Of a stretch of 35,446 bases of DNA, positions 8,011 through 17,405 are shown in pieces. This stretch comes from Clostridium sp. SM-530-WT-3G. Lineage in GTDB: Bacteria > Bacillota > Clostridia > Clostridiales > Clostridiaceae. The stretch lies in contig NZ_JABAGC010000036.1 of NCBI RefSeq assembly GCF_012843905.1, forward strand, positions 1 to 35,446, given 5' to 3'. The translations under genes were made by a program, and so were the position numbers. The notes below the pieces were generated by a model. The model did not search any database. It was not told the origin of the DNA and saw only the letters and a program-made list of their open reading frames with translations. Each line of letters opens with the position of its first letter. Position 1 is the stretch's first letter.

Positions 8011-8036
8011 TTATCATATTATAAATCATATCTTAA

Positions 8037-11000
8037 TTAATCCATATTATCACTACCACTATTTTCACTTCCTGTTATGGAATTATTTTCACCAATATTA
8101 GGATTATTATTATTGATAGTATTTTCAGTACTATTCTCTTTGTTCTTTGTAAATGGATTGCCTAAAACGTATTTTCTAAAACTTTCAGATTTTGATGCAT
8201 AATCTGGATCCATCTCTAATAATCTATCCTTAAAATAAGCTTCATATACAGCTCTTACTGCTCCTGCTATAGATCCTCCATGACCTCCGTCAAATACTAC
8301 AGCTACTACCGCAATTTCAGGATCATCAACTGGCGCAAAACTTACATAAGTTGCATATGGAGATCTTCCATATTCCTTTTGGTCGTCACGGAAATCCGCT
8401 GTACCAGTCTTACCTGCTGTTGTTATTGGGAAGCCTAAGAATTTAGCTCTTGCTGTACCACCTTCTTCATTATTAACTCTTGACATACCATCTTTAACTA
8501 CTGCCAAAACCTGTGGATCTAAATCTACAGTATTAATCACTTCTGGCTCATACTGCTGAACAACATTTCCATCATTATCAGTGATTTTATCCACTAAATG
8601 AAGCTTATATCTTGTTCCACCATTAGCAATTGTCGAAACATATGATGCAAGTTGAAGTGGAGTATAGTTATTTATACCCTGACCTATAGATGCATAAATA
8701 AGCTGAGCTGGCGATGTTATTTCTACAGGTTTATCGTTAAGAGTAAATCTTGTAATAACTTGAGCAATTGTACTTGCTTGACTGTCTAAGTTTACAGTCT
8801 TCTTATTCTTGCTTTCATATTCAGATACTCTTGCTTTATAAACATCTGAATTATCCATTATATTTAAAACATCTTTTTTTATTTCCTTAGTAAATTCATT
8901 TTCATTAACACTTCCCCACTCACTGGTTCCTACTTTATTGAGTACATCTTTAACTTTGTCTTTTATTGCTTTTTTAGAATCCCTAACATCATCATTGTCT
9001 TCATCTGATACTCTAAAATCAAAAGGTACAAATGTATATCCCATACCCTTATAATCCCCAGATTCTAAATAATCAACCAATTCAAACATAGCATAACTTA
9101 TCATCAGATTCTTATTTGAAGTAAAATTATAAGTCTGGCCAAAATTTTCTTGAAGTTCTATTCCCGTAGCTGGATTAGCATTACTATTAGGATCAGGGTC
9201 AACCCCAAGTCCAAACTGCCATGCATATTTAGCTAATGAATCTAAAGCCTCCGTTTTTGACTTTCCTTCATTTAAAGCCTGCATATACAATCTATATCCA
9301 GTTTCATAGAAGTAGAAGTTGCAAGATACTTCTAAAGCCTTAGCTACATCGATAGCTCCATGTCCAGAACCATAGTTAGTATATTGTAAACACTTAGGTC
9401 CAAATCCCTTTCCAAAAGTTTCAGGGTGAATGTTAAAGACACCTGTATCATTTATTGTTTCAGTTGGTGTAATTACACCTGATTCAAGTCCTGCAATTGC
9501 AGTCAAAGATTTAAATGTTGAACCTGGAGGTATTAAAGATTGTGTAACATAATTGTAAAATGGCTTTGGATATAAATCATATTTATCTTCTCTATTACCC
9601 TTGCTATTTTTAGGGAATAAATCATCTATAGTTTTATTTAGATTCATTCTTTGAATTAACTCGTTCCCAAATGATTCTAAATCCGGATTGAAATACTGCC
9701 TATTTTCTTCAGGAGTCAATGTTCCTGGTACTGCAAATAAGTTAGGATTATAGTTTGGATAACTTACCATTGATAAGATCCTTCCAGTTTTAACTTCAAC
9801 AGCTACTAAAGCTCCTCTAGTAGCATTTTTAAATCTGTATCCATCTGTATCTGTACCATTCTGCTGAATTTCATTTATACCATCTTTTAATGACTCTTCA
9901 GCTGCATACTGAATATTACTGTCAATTGTAAGATGTACATTATTTCCCGGGTAAGATTCAAGTTCGAATAGCTTTTCTGTAACTCTACCTGATGAATTAA
10001 CTTTAACAGTTGTTCCACCTTTGACTCCTTTAAGTTGTTCTTCAAACGCTGATTCAATTCCGGTTATTCCAATTAAGTCTGTAGATGCATCATAACCTCT
10101 TAATGTATACTTATCTTTTTGAGAACTGCTTATAGAAGATACATAACCCAAAACTGAAGATGCTAAATTATTAAATGGATAATACCTTATAGGTACTGAA
10201 GAAACATCTATGCCTGGTAAATCAGTAAGTTTCTGCTTAATTATAAGTACAGTATCCTTCTTTATATTACTTGCTAATGTGACTGTCTTTTTACCTTGTA
10301 ATCCTTGAATTTTCAATGTATCTTTTACAAGCATAAATTGTCTTATATCATTAATTGAATATCCTGCATTTAAAATCTGATTAGTTATTTCTTCTCCAGT
10401 CATATTTTTATATGCTACTTTCTTTTCCTTGGTAGCATTAGAGGAAGTATATTCCTTATCTATAAGCTCTATTAAATTATAATTTTTAACTAACTTATAG
10501 AATGTTTCTTCTGGAGTAATTTTTAATAATTCTTCATTGATTTTTTCTGTTTGTTCATCACTTAAATCAGATGTCTGCTCTACGTTTGGAAATAATTTAG
10601 TCTGTATTTCCGAATCAAATCCTCTATCCTTCTTAAATCTTAATTCTTCATATCTCTGTGAATCAGAACCACTACTTGAGAATTCAAAATAAGGATTATT
10701 GTTTTCATCCAGTTTCAAAAGCATTGTATCTTGAATGCTTTCACCACTTTCATCCAATATATTAAACAGTTCACCCATCGTTTGATAAAACTTTTTGTTA
10801 GCTTCATCTGTTTCTGTATAAGTAATTGAATATGTTCTTTTATTTGTAGCTAATGTAACACCATTTGAATCATAAATTTCTCCTCTTGGCGCGCTTTCAG
10901 ATACAAAACGAGTTGAAGTCGTGTTTGCTTTTTCCTTATATTCATCATGATTAAAAATTTGAATAAATAATAACCTCAATGTTATACTTCCCAAAATTAT

Positions 11001-11069
11001 TCCCATAATAATGCACAAAACAGTATATCGTGAGATTTTCTTTTTCTTAACTGGCTTATTTACGATCAT
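8037..11069 (-). CDS. mrdA: Penicillin-binding protein 2, elongasome transpeptidase (unusually large)
   Basis: Class B PBP of 1010 aa. It crosslinks peptidoglycan during side-wall growth with RodA as glycosyltransferase partner. One N-terminal membrane anchor (about 15-38) follows a basic MIVNKPVKKKKISR. The PBP dimerisation domain occupies the first third, and the transpeptidase has SxxK as STFK at 517-520, SxN as SCN at 582-584 and KTG at 887-889. The 305 residues between SxN and KTG are far more than in E. coli PBP2 (633 aa in all). The extra sequence is mostly at about 642-788, between TGIELQ and the conserved IGQGINNYTPLQLA, and is highly charged. The tail beyond 960 is Asn/Ser-rich. The start ATG overlaps the mreD stop (ATGA). 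Confidence 0.94.
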   Translation of the reverse strand: MIVNKPVKKKKISRYTVLCIIMGIILGSITLRLLFIQIFNHDEYKEKANTTSTRFVSESAPRGEIYDSNGVTLATNKRTYSITYTETDEANKKFYQTMGELFNILDESGESIQDTMLLKLDENNNPYFEFSSSGSDSQRYEELRFKKDRGFDSEIQTKLFPNVEQTSDLSDEQTEKINEELLKITPEETFYKLVKNYNLIELIDKEYTSSNATKEKKVAYKNMTGEEITNQILNAGYSINDIRQFMLVKDTLKIQGLQGKKTVTLASNIKKDTVLIIKQKLTDLPGIDVSSVPIRYYPFNNLASSVLGYVSSISSSQKDKYTLRGYDASTDLIGITGIESAFEEQLKGVKGGTTVKVNSSGRVTEKLFELESYPGNNVHLTIDSNIQYAAEESLKDGINEIQQNGTDTDGYRFKNATRGALVAVEVKTGRILSMVSYPNYNPNLFAVPGTLTPEENRQYFNPDLESFGNELIQRMNLNKTIDDLFPKNSKGNREDKYDLYPKPFYNYVTQSLIPPGSTFKSLTAIAGLESGVITPTETINDTGVFNIHPETFGKGFGPKCLQYTNYGSGHGAIDVAKALEVSCNFYFYETGYRLYMQALNEGKSKTEALDSLAKYAWQFGLGVDPDPNSNANPATGIELQENFGQTYNFTSNKNLMISYAMFELVDYLESGDYKGMGYTFVPFDFRVSDEDNDDVRDSKKAIKDKVKDVLNKVGTSEWGSVNENEFTKEIKKDVLNIMDNSDVYKARVSEYESKNKKTVNLDSQASTIAQVITRFTLNDKPVEITSPAQLIYASIGQGINNYTPLQLASYVSTIANGGTRYKLHLVDKITDNDGNVVQQYEPEVINTVDLDPQVLAVVKDGMSRVNNEEGGTARAKFLGFPITTAGKTGTADFRDDQKEYGRSPYATYVSFAPVDDPEIAVVAVVFDGGHGGSIAGAVRAVYEAYFKDRLLEMDPDYASKSESFRKYVLGNPFTKNKENSTENTINNNNPNIGENNSITGSENSGSDNMD

Positions 11070-11560
11070 CTAAACCTCCATCTTTGCTTTGTATATTCAT
11101 CATCATAAATATTTATCACATACTTGTATGCAAAGAACATTACTACTGCATTATATACAGCCATAATAATAGCTTTTGCTAAATCAACTTTAATATTTAG
11201 GAAATAGAATATAACAAATACTCCTATATACTTAAGTATTGTAGCTAAAAACATAAAAATTACAGGAACAGTTCTCTTTTCCTTAATCATGCTTTCACCG
11301 ACTTTTGAAGCTAAAAAGCATAATAATACATTAGTTAAACAGTTTATGCCAAATCCATTAAAGAAAAAAATATCCTGTAATATACCACTTGTAACCCCCA
11401 TAAATATGCTTTTTTCTTTAGTATTCACCAAAGAATATGCAATTGCAAATGTAAACAGCAAACTAGGGCAAGCCCCTTTTATTGAAAAAAAAGGCACAAG
11501 AGAATTGTCTAACATAGTTAATCCTATAGATACTAAAATAATAATTAACTTTTCCATCAT
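11066..11560 (-). CDS. mreD: Rod shape-determining membrane protein MreD
   Basis: Small, very hydrophobic protein of 164 aa with about five membrane segments, the size and profile of Firmicute MreD. MreD bridges MreC and the membrane part of the elongasome. The sequence is poorly conserved in this family, so the call rests on hydropathy and on its place between mreC and PBP2. It overlaps PBP2 by 4 nt and lies 8 nt after mreC, consistent with translational coupling. Two successive Met codons begin the frame; I took the first, preceded by AGAGG. Confidence 0.9.
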   Translation of the reverse strand: MMEKLIIILVSIGLTMLDNSLVPFFSIKGACPSLLFTFAIAYSLVNTKEKSIFMGVTSGILQDIFFFNGFGINCLTNVLLCFLASKVGESMIKEKRTVPVIFMFLATILKYIGVFVIFYFLNIKVDLAKAIIMAVYNAVVMFFAYKYVINIYDDEYTKQRWRFR

Positions 11561-11568
11561 ACATACCT

Positions 11569-12414
11569 CTAATCATATTTAATTTCTCTTGTATCTTTTG
11601 GTGATATAATAAACAGTTCTTCTAGTTTGTTAAAATCAACATACGGTTTAACTACTGCACTCTTCATTACTTTTACTTTATCTTCATGAACTGATACGAC
11701 TTCACCAATTCTGATTTCCTTTGGATAAATCATACCTACTCCAGAAGTAAGGATAACATCTCCTTCTTCTACTGAAGAATCCAATGGTAATTCTAAAACT
11801 TGAGTAAGATTCTTGTCTTGTTTGTCTTTATATCCTGTAAGGTAGCCAGTATCCCTTGTACTTTGTACCATAATACTAACGCCAATATTTTCATTGGTTA
11901 TTGGTTGAATAATAGACCAATTAGATCCTGTACTAGTAACCTGACCAACTAATCCCTGTGCAGCTATAACAGCCATACCTTTGCTTATACCATCATTTTC
12001 GCCCTTATTAACTATATATCCATCTGAAAAGCTTCCACCACTATATCCGATAATATCACATGCTATGTAGTTATAATTATCTCTTTCTTCTTTGAAATCA
12101 AGAATTTGTCTGAATCTCTCATTTTCCTCTTCCAAATCTGAATATGATGCTAGTTTATCTTTTAGCTGTTCATTTTCTTTTACTAATTCTTTATTCTGTT
12201 GTTTTACTTCTGAGAAATTTAAAAAGAAATCTAACGTCTCTTTTACTTGATTTGTTGCTTTATATAGAATAGTTTGAATTGGACTTAGAGCTGTTCCGGC
12301 ACCACTTTCTATAATGCTCTTATTGTCCCTTTTAGCTGTATATCCTATTAAGCCTAAAAATGCAACTGACAGTACTATAATAGTAACTGCCAGTTTATTT
12401 TTAAGAAGTTTCAT
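11569..12414 (-). CDS. mreC: Rod shape-determining protein MreC
   Basis: MreC of 281 aa. A short cytoplasmic start precedes a membrane segment at about 8-25. The coiled coil at about 65-110 (EVKQQNKELVKENEQLKDKL and on) mediates dimerisation, and the C-terminal beta-rich domain contains GYIVNKGENDGISKGMAV and the EGDVILTSGVGMIYPKEIRIG stretch typical of the family. MreC sits outside the membrane and organises PBP2 with RodA along MreB filaments. It starts 6 nt after mreB and ends 8 nt before mreD. Confidence 0.95.
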   Translation of the reverse strand: MKLLKNKLAVTIIVLSVAFLGLIGYTAKRDNKSIIESGAGTALSPIQTILYKATNQVKETLDFFLNFSEVKQQNKELVKENEQLKDKLASYSDLEEENERFRQILDFKEERDNYNYIACDIIGYSGGSFSDGYIVNKGENDGISKGMAVIAAQGLVGQVTSTGSNWSIIQPITNENIGVSIMVQSTRDTGYLTGYKDKQDKNLTQVLELPLDSSVEEGDVILTSGVGMIYPKEIRIGEVVSVHEDKVKVMKSAVVKPYVDFNKLEELFIISPKDTREIKYD

Positions 12415-12420
12415 TTACTT

Positions 12421-13440
12421 TTAACCTCTTTGATCTCTGCTTATCTTATCAAAATCTTCTAGTGCCTTTCCAGCTCCAAGTACCACACAGTCAAGAGGTG
12501 CTTCTGCAATATGCACTGGCATATTAGTTTCTTTATTAATTAATACATCTAATCCTCTCAAATAAGCTCCTCCTCCTGCAAGCATTATTCCTTTTTCCAT
12601 TATATCAGCTGCAAGTTCTGGTGGTGTTTTTTCTAATGTAGTCTTAATTGATTCTATGATAGCATAAACAGGTTCTTTTAAGGCTTCTCTTACTTGTGAT
12701 TCTGAAATTTCAACAATTTTAGGAAGTCCTGTTATCATATCTCTTCCCTTGATTTCCATTATCATTTCTTCTTCATTTTCATCTTTGTAAGCTGATCCAA
12801 TTTCCATTTTAACTTGTTCAGCAGTTCTTTCACCAATCATTAGGTTGAATTCTTTTTTAATGTAAGAAATAATAGACTGATCAAGTTCATCTCCAGCTAT
12901 TCTTAATGATTTACTAGTAACTATTCCACCTAATGATATAATAGCTACTTCTGTAGTACCGCCTCCGATATCTACTATCATACTTCCTGTTGGTTCGCTT
13001 ACTGGAAGTCCTGCACCAATAGCAGCCGCCATAGGTTCTTCCATTAAGATTACATCTCTAGCTCCTGAACTTCTAGTTGCTTCTTCTATAGCTCTTTTTT
13101 CTACTTCTGTTACTCCAGATGGATAACAAACTATTATCCTTGGGCTCTTAAATCCACTCTTGCTTGTAGCTTTTTCGATTAAGTTTTTCATCATTGTTTG
13201 TGCTGTATCGAAATCTGCTATAACTCCATCTTTTAATGGTCTTATAGCAACTATGTTTCCTGGTGTTCTACCAATCATAAGTTTTGCTTCAGATCCTACT
13301 GCAAGTGTTTTTTTAGTCATGCTATTTATAGCAACAACTGAAGGTTCTCTTAACACGATTCCCTTTCCTTTAACAAACACTAACGTATTTGCAGTTCCTA
13401 AATCTATTCCCATGTCTTTTCCTGATCCAAAAAATCCCAT
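12421..13440 (-). CDS. mreB: Actin-like cell shape protein MreB
   Basis: Bacterial actin of 339 aa, full length. The phosphate-1 loop is [18 protein letters not shown] (about 11-28), phosphate-2 is [18 protein letters not shown] (about 155-172), and the adenosine motif is [12 protein letters not shown] (about 285-296). It polymerises with ATP into membrane-attached filaments that orient the wall-synthesis complex. It lies 23 nt after radC, with AAGGGG 9-10 nt before the ATG, and leads mreBCD-PBP2. No terminator separates it from maf-radC. With MreB and MinCDE in one locus it is the shape MreB, not a sporulation paralogue such as Mbl. Confidence 0.97.
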   Translation of the reverse strand: MGFFGSGKDMGIDLGTANTLVFVKGKGIVLREPSVVAINSMTKKTLAVGSEAKLMIGRTPGNIVAIRPLKDGVIADFDTAQTMMKNLIEKATSKSGFKSPRIIVCYPSGVTEVEKRAIEEATRSSGARDVILMEEPMAAAIGAGLPVSEPTGSMIVDIGGGTTEVAIISLGGIVTSKSLRIAGDELDQSIISYIKKEFNLMIGERTAEQVKMEIGSAYKDENEEEMIMEIKGRDMITGLPKIVEISESQVREALKEPVYAIIESIKTTLEKTPPELAADIMEKGIMLAGGGAYLRGLDVLINKETNMPVHIAEAPLDCVVLGAGKALEDFDKISRDQRG

Positions 13441-13463
13441 TTCGTTTTTTCCCCTTCCGATTT

Positions 13464-14153
13464 TTATATTAGTCTTTCTTCTTTAAAACTAACATATTTA
13501 TTATTTCCTATTATAATATGATCCAATAACTGAATGCCTATAATGTTTCCACATTCTTTTATCCTTAATGTAATATTTATATCTTCCTTACTTGGTACAG
13601 GGTCCCCTGATGGATGATTATGACATATGATTATTGATGCACTATTTTTATTTATTGCTGCTTTAAAGATTTCTCTTGGATGAACAATTGAATTGTTCAA
13701 AGACCCTACAAAAACATCCTTAACTCCAACAATACAGTTCTTAGTATTTAGCAATATTACTTTTAATATTTCTTGATTTAAACAGCTCATTTCATCTTCT
13801 AAATATTCTATTAAATCTATAGGTGATGAAATTTTTTTATTCATTTTCCCTGAACGTAGTGTTTTAAATCTCTTGAACAATTCAGCTAATGCCAAAATTT
13901 GTGAAGCCTTTCCAGCTTTTATTCCCTTTATACTTGTAATATCACTAAAATTTGCATCTAATATTCCATCTAAACCATCAAGTTCTTTCAATACTCTTCT
14001 GCTAAGGTCAATTACATTTTCAGCTCTTGTTCCAGTCCTTAATATAACTGCTAACAACTCTGAGTTATTTAAAGTTTCAGCCCCGTATGAGAGTAGCTTT
14101 TCCTTTGGTCTTTCATTTTCTGGTATATCCATAATTCTAAGGTTACCTTTCAT
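13464..14153 (-). CDS. radC: RadC-family JAB/MPN-domain protein
   Basis: RadC (YeeS/YsxA) of 229 aa counted from the ATG at 14153. I prefer this to the ATG at 14186 because GGAGG lies 10 nt upstream of it, whereas the earlier Met has a G-run almost abutting it; 229 aa is also the usual length. An N-terminal helix-hairpin-helix part (about 15-85, with [19 protein letters not shown]) precedes the JAMM metalloprotease-like domain with [14 protein letters not shown] (zinc ligands His, His, Asp). A DNA-repair role is not supported by later genetics in several species, and the substrate is unknown. It belongs to the maf-radC-mreB cluster common in Firmicutes. Confidence 0.93.
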   Translation of the reverse strand: MKGNLRIMDIPENERPKEKLLSYGAETLNNSELLAVILRTGTRAENVIDLSRRVLKELDGLDGILDANFSDITSIKGIKAGKASQILALAELFKRFKTLRSGKMNKKISSPIDLIEYLEDEMSCLNQEILKVILLNTKNCIVGVKDVFVGSLNNSIVHPREIFKAAINKNSASIIICHNHPSGDPVPSKEDINITLRIKECGNIIGIQLLDHIIIGNNKYVSFKEERLI

Positions 14154-14198
14154 TAACGAAAATCCTCCAATTATTAAGATACCCATCCCCCTCTTTAA

Positions 14199-14765
14199 TT
14201 ATCTAATTTCTTCAATTATGGTTTTTAGTTTATTTAATGGAAGGCCAACTACGTTGTAATAACATCCATTAATTTTTTCAACAAATACTCCACCTTTTCC
14301 TTGAATACCATAAGCTCCTGCTTTATCTAGTGGTTCACCAGTTTCTATGTATTTTTTAATCTCATCATCACTTATTTTAGAAAAAGTCACTTCTGTCGAT
14401 ACACTTTCTTGTCTAATAGTATCTTTTTTAGTATTGATAACAGTAATTCCTGTATACACTATATGACTTCTTCCTTGAAGAGATTTTAACATTTGAAAAG
14501 CTTCATTTTTATCTTTAGGCTTTCCAAGTATCTTATCATTAAAAGTTACAACAGTATCAGCAGATATTATTATAGCATCATCAATGATTCTTTCTTTAAC
14601 TTCTAATGCTTTTCCTTTTGAAATTTTTTTGACATAGTCAGTAACATCACTATTAAATGCCACAGTAGTTTCATCAAAATCACTTACCATGATATCAAAT
14701 TTTTCAAAAATTCTGCTTAACAACTCTTGTCTTCTTTCAGAAGCAGAGGCTAATATTATTTTCAT
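14199..14765 (-). CDS. maf: Maf family nucleoside triphosphate pyrophosphatase
   Basis: Maf/YhdE-type house-cleaning pyrophosphatase of 188 aa. It begins with the signature ILASASERRQELL (about 3-15), and IISADTVV (about 66-73) contains the catalytic Asp, followed by GKPKDKNEAFQMLKSLQGRSH. The C-terminus has DKAGAYGIQGKGGVFVEKI and NVVGLPLNKL. The family hydrolyses dTTP/UTP and modified nucleotides to the monophosphates; B. subtilis Maf also affects septum formation when overexpressed. A TATAAT at 14819-14824 on the minus strand may be its -10, but no -35 is clear. radC follows 45 nt later. Confidence 0.94.
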   Translation of the reverse strand: MKIILASASERRQELLSRIFEKFDIMVSDFDETTVAFNSDVTDYVKKISKGKALEVKERIIDDAIIISADTVVTFNDKILGKPKDKNEAFQMLKSLQGRSHIVYTGITVINTKKDTIRQESVSTEVTFSKISDDEIKKYIETGEPLDKAGAYGIQGKGGVFVEKINGCYYNVVGLPLNKLKTIIEEIR

Positions 14766-14861
14766 ATATCCACATCCTAAATCAAGAATCCAATATATAT
14801 TATTAACAAATAGTATACATTATAGACATGTTAATTTTTTAACCTAAAATGTCTACAAAAT

Positions 14862-14904
14862 AAACTATAAGAGTGAAAACTATAATTTTCACATCTTATA
14901 GTTT
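14862..14904 (-). terminator. Terminator after the SPOR-domain gene
   Basis: 11-bp outer stem (14862-14872 with 14894-14904) plus an inner TGAAAA/TTTTCA pairing across a small bulge, about 90 nt after the SPOR gene stop. The minus-strand tail is ATTTTGT. It separates that gene from maf. Confidence 0.65.
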
Positions 14905-14995
14905 ATCATTTAAAAACTCCATAAACAAGTATGTTGTTTTAAGTTATAGTTTTTTTTATACAAATGTAATTTTGTTGTAATAATTTATGATATAT

Positions 14996-15664
14996 TTATT
15001 CTTTAATTATATTATAGAATTTATATTCTTCTTCAGAATTATTACTTTTATTAATTTCCTCTGGCATACTCTGCACATAATCTACTATTGATTTAAGCTT
15101 TTCTCCGTACTCTCCTTCACTCCCTAAAATACTAATACACCATTTTTTAAAATCATCTGTTTTTATACTATTAACATCTTTTTCTTCAAACTTACTCATT
15201 ATTCTTAAAAAGCCATCACATATTTCTATAATCTTTTGATCTTCATTATTATCTGCCTTTAATGTAAGAGTAGTTTTAGAAACCTCTATGCCATTATCTT
15301 TAAACTGCTGAATCTTCTTTATTGCATCTTCTTCATTAAATATTCCAGCTATTACTCTATAATTCCCATTATCTTCAGTAATAAACGGATAGCAGTATTG
15401 TTTTATGGAAGAAACTAATGCGTCTGCGTTTTCCCTTTTTGAATAAAAACCACATTGGAGAACTACAATACTATTTGCCTGTACTTTTGCACTTAATTCT
15501 TTAGATGAATCTATAACACCCGTACTCTGTGTATCTTCTTTGTTTCCAAATAATACACTACTAATATAAAGACCTCCTCCAATTGATAATATAGCAACTA
15601 CTAATACTGTTATAAGAAATCTAATATTTCCTGATTTTTTGTACTCATATCTTGTGTATCTCAA
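14996..15664 (-). CDS. SPOR-domain membrane protein
   Basis: Single-pass membrane protein of 222 aa. The start is TTG at 15662-15664, chosen because AAGGAGG lies 8 nt upstream; a longer frame from 15685 would contain that ribosome binding site. A basic N-terminus (RYTRYEYKKSGNIR) is followed by a membrane segment at about 17-40. A SPOR-like repeat lies at about 68-130 (VLQCGFYSKRENADALVSSI, then YRVIAGIFNEEDAIKKIQQF). SPOR domains bind denuded glycan strands at septa or during spore engulfment. The rest is charged and unrecognised. Its place ahead of maf-radC-mreB fits an envelope role. A long inverted repeat covers its probable promoter. Confidence 0.8.
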   Translation of the reverse strand: MRYTRYEYKKSGNIRFLITVLVVAILSIGGGLYISSVLFGNKEDTQSTGVIDSSKELSAKVQANSIVVLQCGFYSKRENADALVSSIKQYCYPFITEDNGNYRVIAGIFNEEDAIKKIQQFKDNGIEVSKTTLTLKADNNEDQKIIEICDGFLRIMSKFEEKDVNSIKTDDFKKWCISILGSEGEYGEKLKSIVDYVQSMPEEINKSNNSEEEYKFYNIIKE

Positions 15665-15690
15665 ATCCTTCCCCTCCTTAAACAATGTTA

Positions 15691-15735
15691 ATTCATATAT
15701 AGTATATTTATTCAGATAATATACTATATATGAAT
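15691..15735. repeat. 17-bp perfect inverted repeat over the SPOR gene promoter
   Basis: Arms 15691-15707 and 15719-15735 pair perfectly around an 11-nt loop. The dyad begins 26 nt upstream of the TTG start. It overlaps a minus-strand promoter candidate TTAACA (15738-15743), 16 bp, TATTAT (15716-15721), covering spacer, -10 and initial transcribed bases. It could be a repressor operator or a 5' RNA hairpin. Confidence 0.6.
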
Positions 15736-15901
15736 TATGTTAAGGAAAATTTTATTATATAAATTTAAATATTATTTATTACTTTTACTATTTAATTTTT
15801 TATATTTTTACAATTCATATATATCAATTTGAAATATATGGTAAAATATTATTATGTTATTTTTTCATTATCTCATTAAATTTTACATTTATTGTATTAT
15901 G

Positions 15902-15929
15902 TTGAGATTATCACATTATTAAATATTAT
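15902..15929 (+). promoter_or_regulatory. Promoter candidate for pyruvate kinase
   Basis: TTGAGA (15902-15907), 16 bp, TATTAT (15924-15929). Transcription would start about 15 nt ahead of the ATG at 15951, leaving a very short leader that still includes GTGAGGTG. Confidence 0.55.
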
Positions 15930-15950
15930 TAAAATACGTGAGGTGTTTAC

Positions 15951-17369
15951 ATGCAAAAAACAAAAATGATTTTTACTATTGGACCTGCAAGTGATAATGA
16001 AGAAACTTTAAGAAAATTTATTGAAATAGGAATGAGTGCCGCCAGACTTAACTTTTCTCATGGTACTCATGAAACTCACAAAGAAAAAATTGACTTAATA
16101 AAAAAATTAAGAACAGAAATGAATTCTCCTACTGCTATTGTACTTGATATTAAAGGACCTAAAATCAGAACTCATAATTTTATAAATGATGGTGTTACAT
16201 TAAGAGAAGGAGATACTTTTTCTTTTATATGCGGCGAAGAAATTCTTGGCAGCGAAAAAGAATGCTCTATTTCATACGAAGAACTTTACCAAGATATAAA
16301 AGTAGGAGGAAAAATTCTTGTAGATGATGGCCTTCTAAAATTTGAAGTAACAGGTGTAGATGGAAAAAGAATCAATACAAAAGTACTCGTTGGTGGAGAA
16401 ATAAAAAATCATAAGGGCGTAAATGTTCCAAATGTTAGTATTAAGTTACCTTCAATTACTGAAAAAGATATTGAAGATATAAAATTTGGATGTGAAATGG
16501 GTGTTGACTTTATTGCTGCTTCCTTCATAAGAAAAGCAAGCGATGTATTAGATGTAAAAAAGGTACTAAAAGAAAATCATGGTGATCATATTAAAGTAAT
16601 TGCAAAAATTGAAAATCAAGAAGGCGTAGATAATATAGATTCAATAATCGAAGTAACTGATGCCGTTATGGTTGCCAGAGGAGATATGGGTGTAGAAATT
16701 CCTATCCAAAAAGTTCCTATAATCCAAAAAATGATAATAAAAAAATGTAATGAAGCGGGTAAAATAGTAATAACAGCTACTCAAATGCTTGATTCAATGA
16801 TTAGAAATTCACTTCCAACAAGAGCTGAAGCTAGCGATATAAGTAATGCCATATTTGATGGAACTGATGCAATCATGCTTAGTGGCGAAAGTGCTTCCGG
16901 CTCATTTCCTGTAGATGCTGCAAGAACAATGTCTCAAATTGCTCAAGAAACTGAAGAATTTCTAGATTATAACCAACTAACAGTAAGATATAGAGAAACT
17001 ACATTTAAAGATTATGCTGCTGCTATAAGTTATTCAGCTTGTAGAACTGCTAATCTTTTAGATGCAAAAGCAATTGTGGCTGCTACAAAGAGTGGTGCTA
17101 CTGCAAGATTAATATCAAGATACAAACCTAAGGCTCCTGTAATTGCTATAACTCCATATGATCATGTAAGACGTGGATTAAATTTAAATTTTGGAGTTAT
17201 TCCTATGCAATGTGATATGTTTAATACAACAGAAGATATACTAAATGCTGCAAAAACAGCTGTATTTAATCTCGGAATTACTGAACCTGGTGATGATATA
17301 ATAGTTGCTGCTGGTATGCCTACAACTCAAACTGGCGGAACAAATATGTTAAAAATAGAAAAACTTTAA
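15951..17369 (+). CDS. pyk: Pyruvate kinase
   Basis: Glycolytic enzyme of 472 aa that converts phosphoenolpyruvate and ADP to pyruvate and ATP in the cytoplasm. The start KTKMIFTIGPASDNEETLRK is characteristic. RLNFSHG at about 33-39 carries substrate-binding residues, VIAKIENQEG near 218 contains the catalytic Lys, and VARGDMGVEIP near 242 and ATQMLDSMIRNSLPTRAE near 276 complete the active site. The length equals the short form; the extra C-terminal PEP-utiliser-like domain of Bacillus pyruvate kinase is absent. It is a single-gene unit with its own promoter and terminator. Confidence 0.97.
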   Translation: MQKTKMIFTIGPASDNEETLRKFIEIGMSAARLNFSHGTHETHKEKIDLIKKLRTEMNSPTAIVLDIKGPKIRTHNFINDGVTLREGDTFSFICGEEILGSEKECSISYEELYQDIKVGGKILVDDGLLKFEVTGVDGKRINTKVLVGGEIKNHKGVNVPNVSIKLPSITEKDIEDIKFGCEMGVDFIAASFIRKASDVLDVKKVLKENHGDHIKVIAKIENQEGVDNIDSIIEVTDAVMVARGDMGVEIPIQKVPIIQKMIIKKCNEAGKIVITATQMLDSMIRNSLPTRAEASDISNAIFDGTDAIMLSGESASGSFPVDAARTMSQIAQETEEFLDYNQLTVRYRETTFKDYAAAISYSACRTANLLDAKAIVAATKSGATARLISRYKPKAPVIAITPYDHVRRGLNLNFGVIPMQCDMFNTTEDILNAAKTAVFNLGITEPGDDIIVAAGMPTTQTGGTNMLKIEKL

Positions 17370-17370
17370 A

Positions 17371-17403
17371 AAAATAACCAAGGATTTCTCCCTTGGTTAT
17401 TTT
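17371..17403. terminator. Bidirectional terminator between pyk and the chemoreceptor
   Basis: Perfect 13-bp stem (17371-17383 with 17391-17403) and a 7-nt loop, flanked by A-run and T-run. It sits directly after the pyk stop (plus strand) and 2 nt after the stop of the convergent chemoreceptor gene, so it serves both. Confidence 0.85.
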
Positions 17404-17405
17404 AT

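Larger units (their letters stand above)
7495..8036. other. 542-bp intergenic region with bla promoter, two terminators and a GC-richer islet
   Basis: From right to left on the minus strand it holds the PBP2 terminator (7963-8010), a GC-richer islet (about 7845-7950), a second T-tailed hairpin (7751-7780) with no obvious gene in front of it, the bla promoter and operator (7621-7652), and a leader of about 120 nt before bla. The islet has a short open frame on the plus strand (about 45 codons, ending near 7979) with no credible start or ribosome binding site. The orphan terminator could close a small untranslated RNA or be a scar of the bla insertion. Confidence 0.6.
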
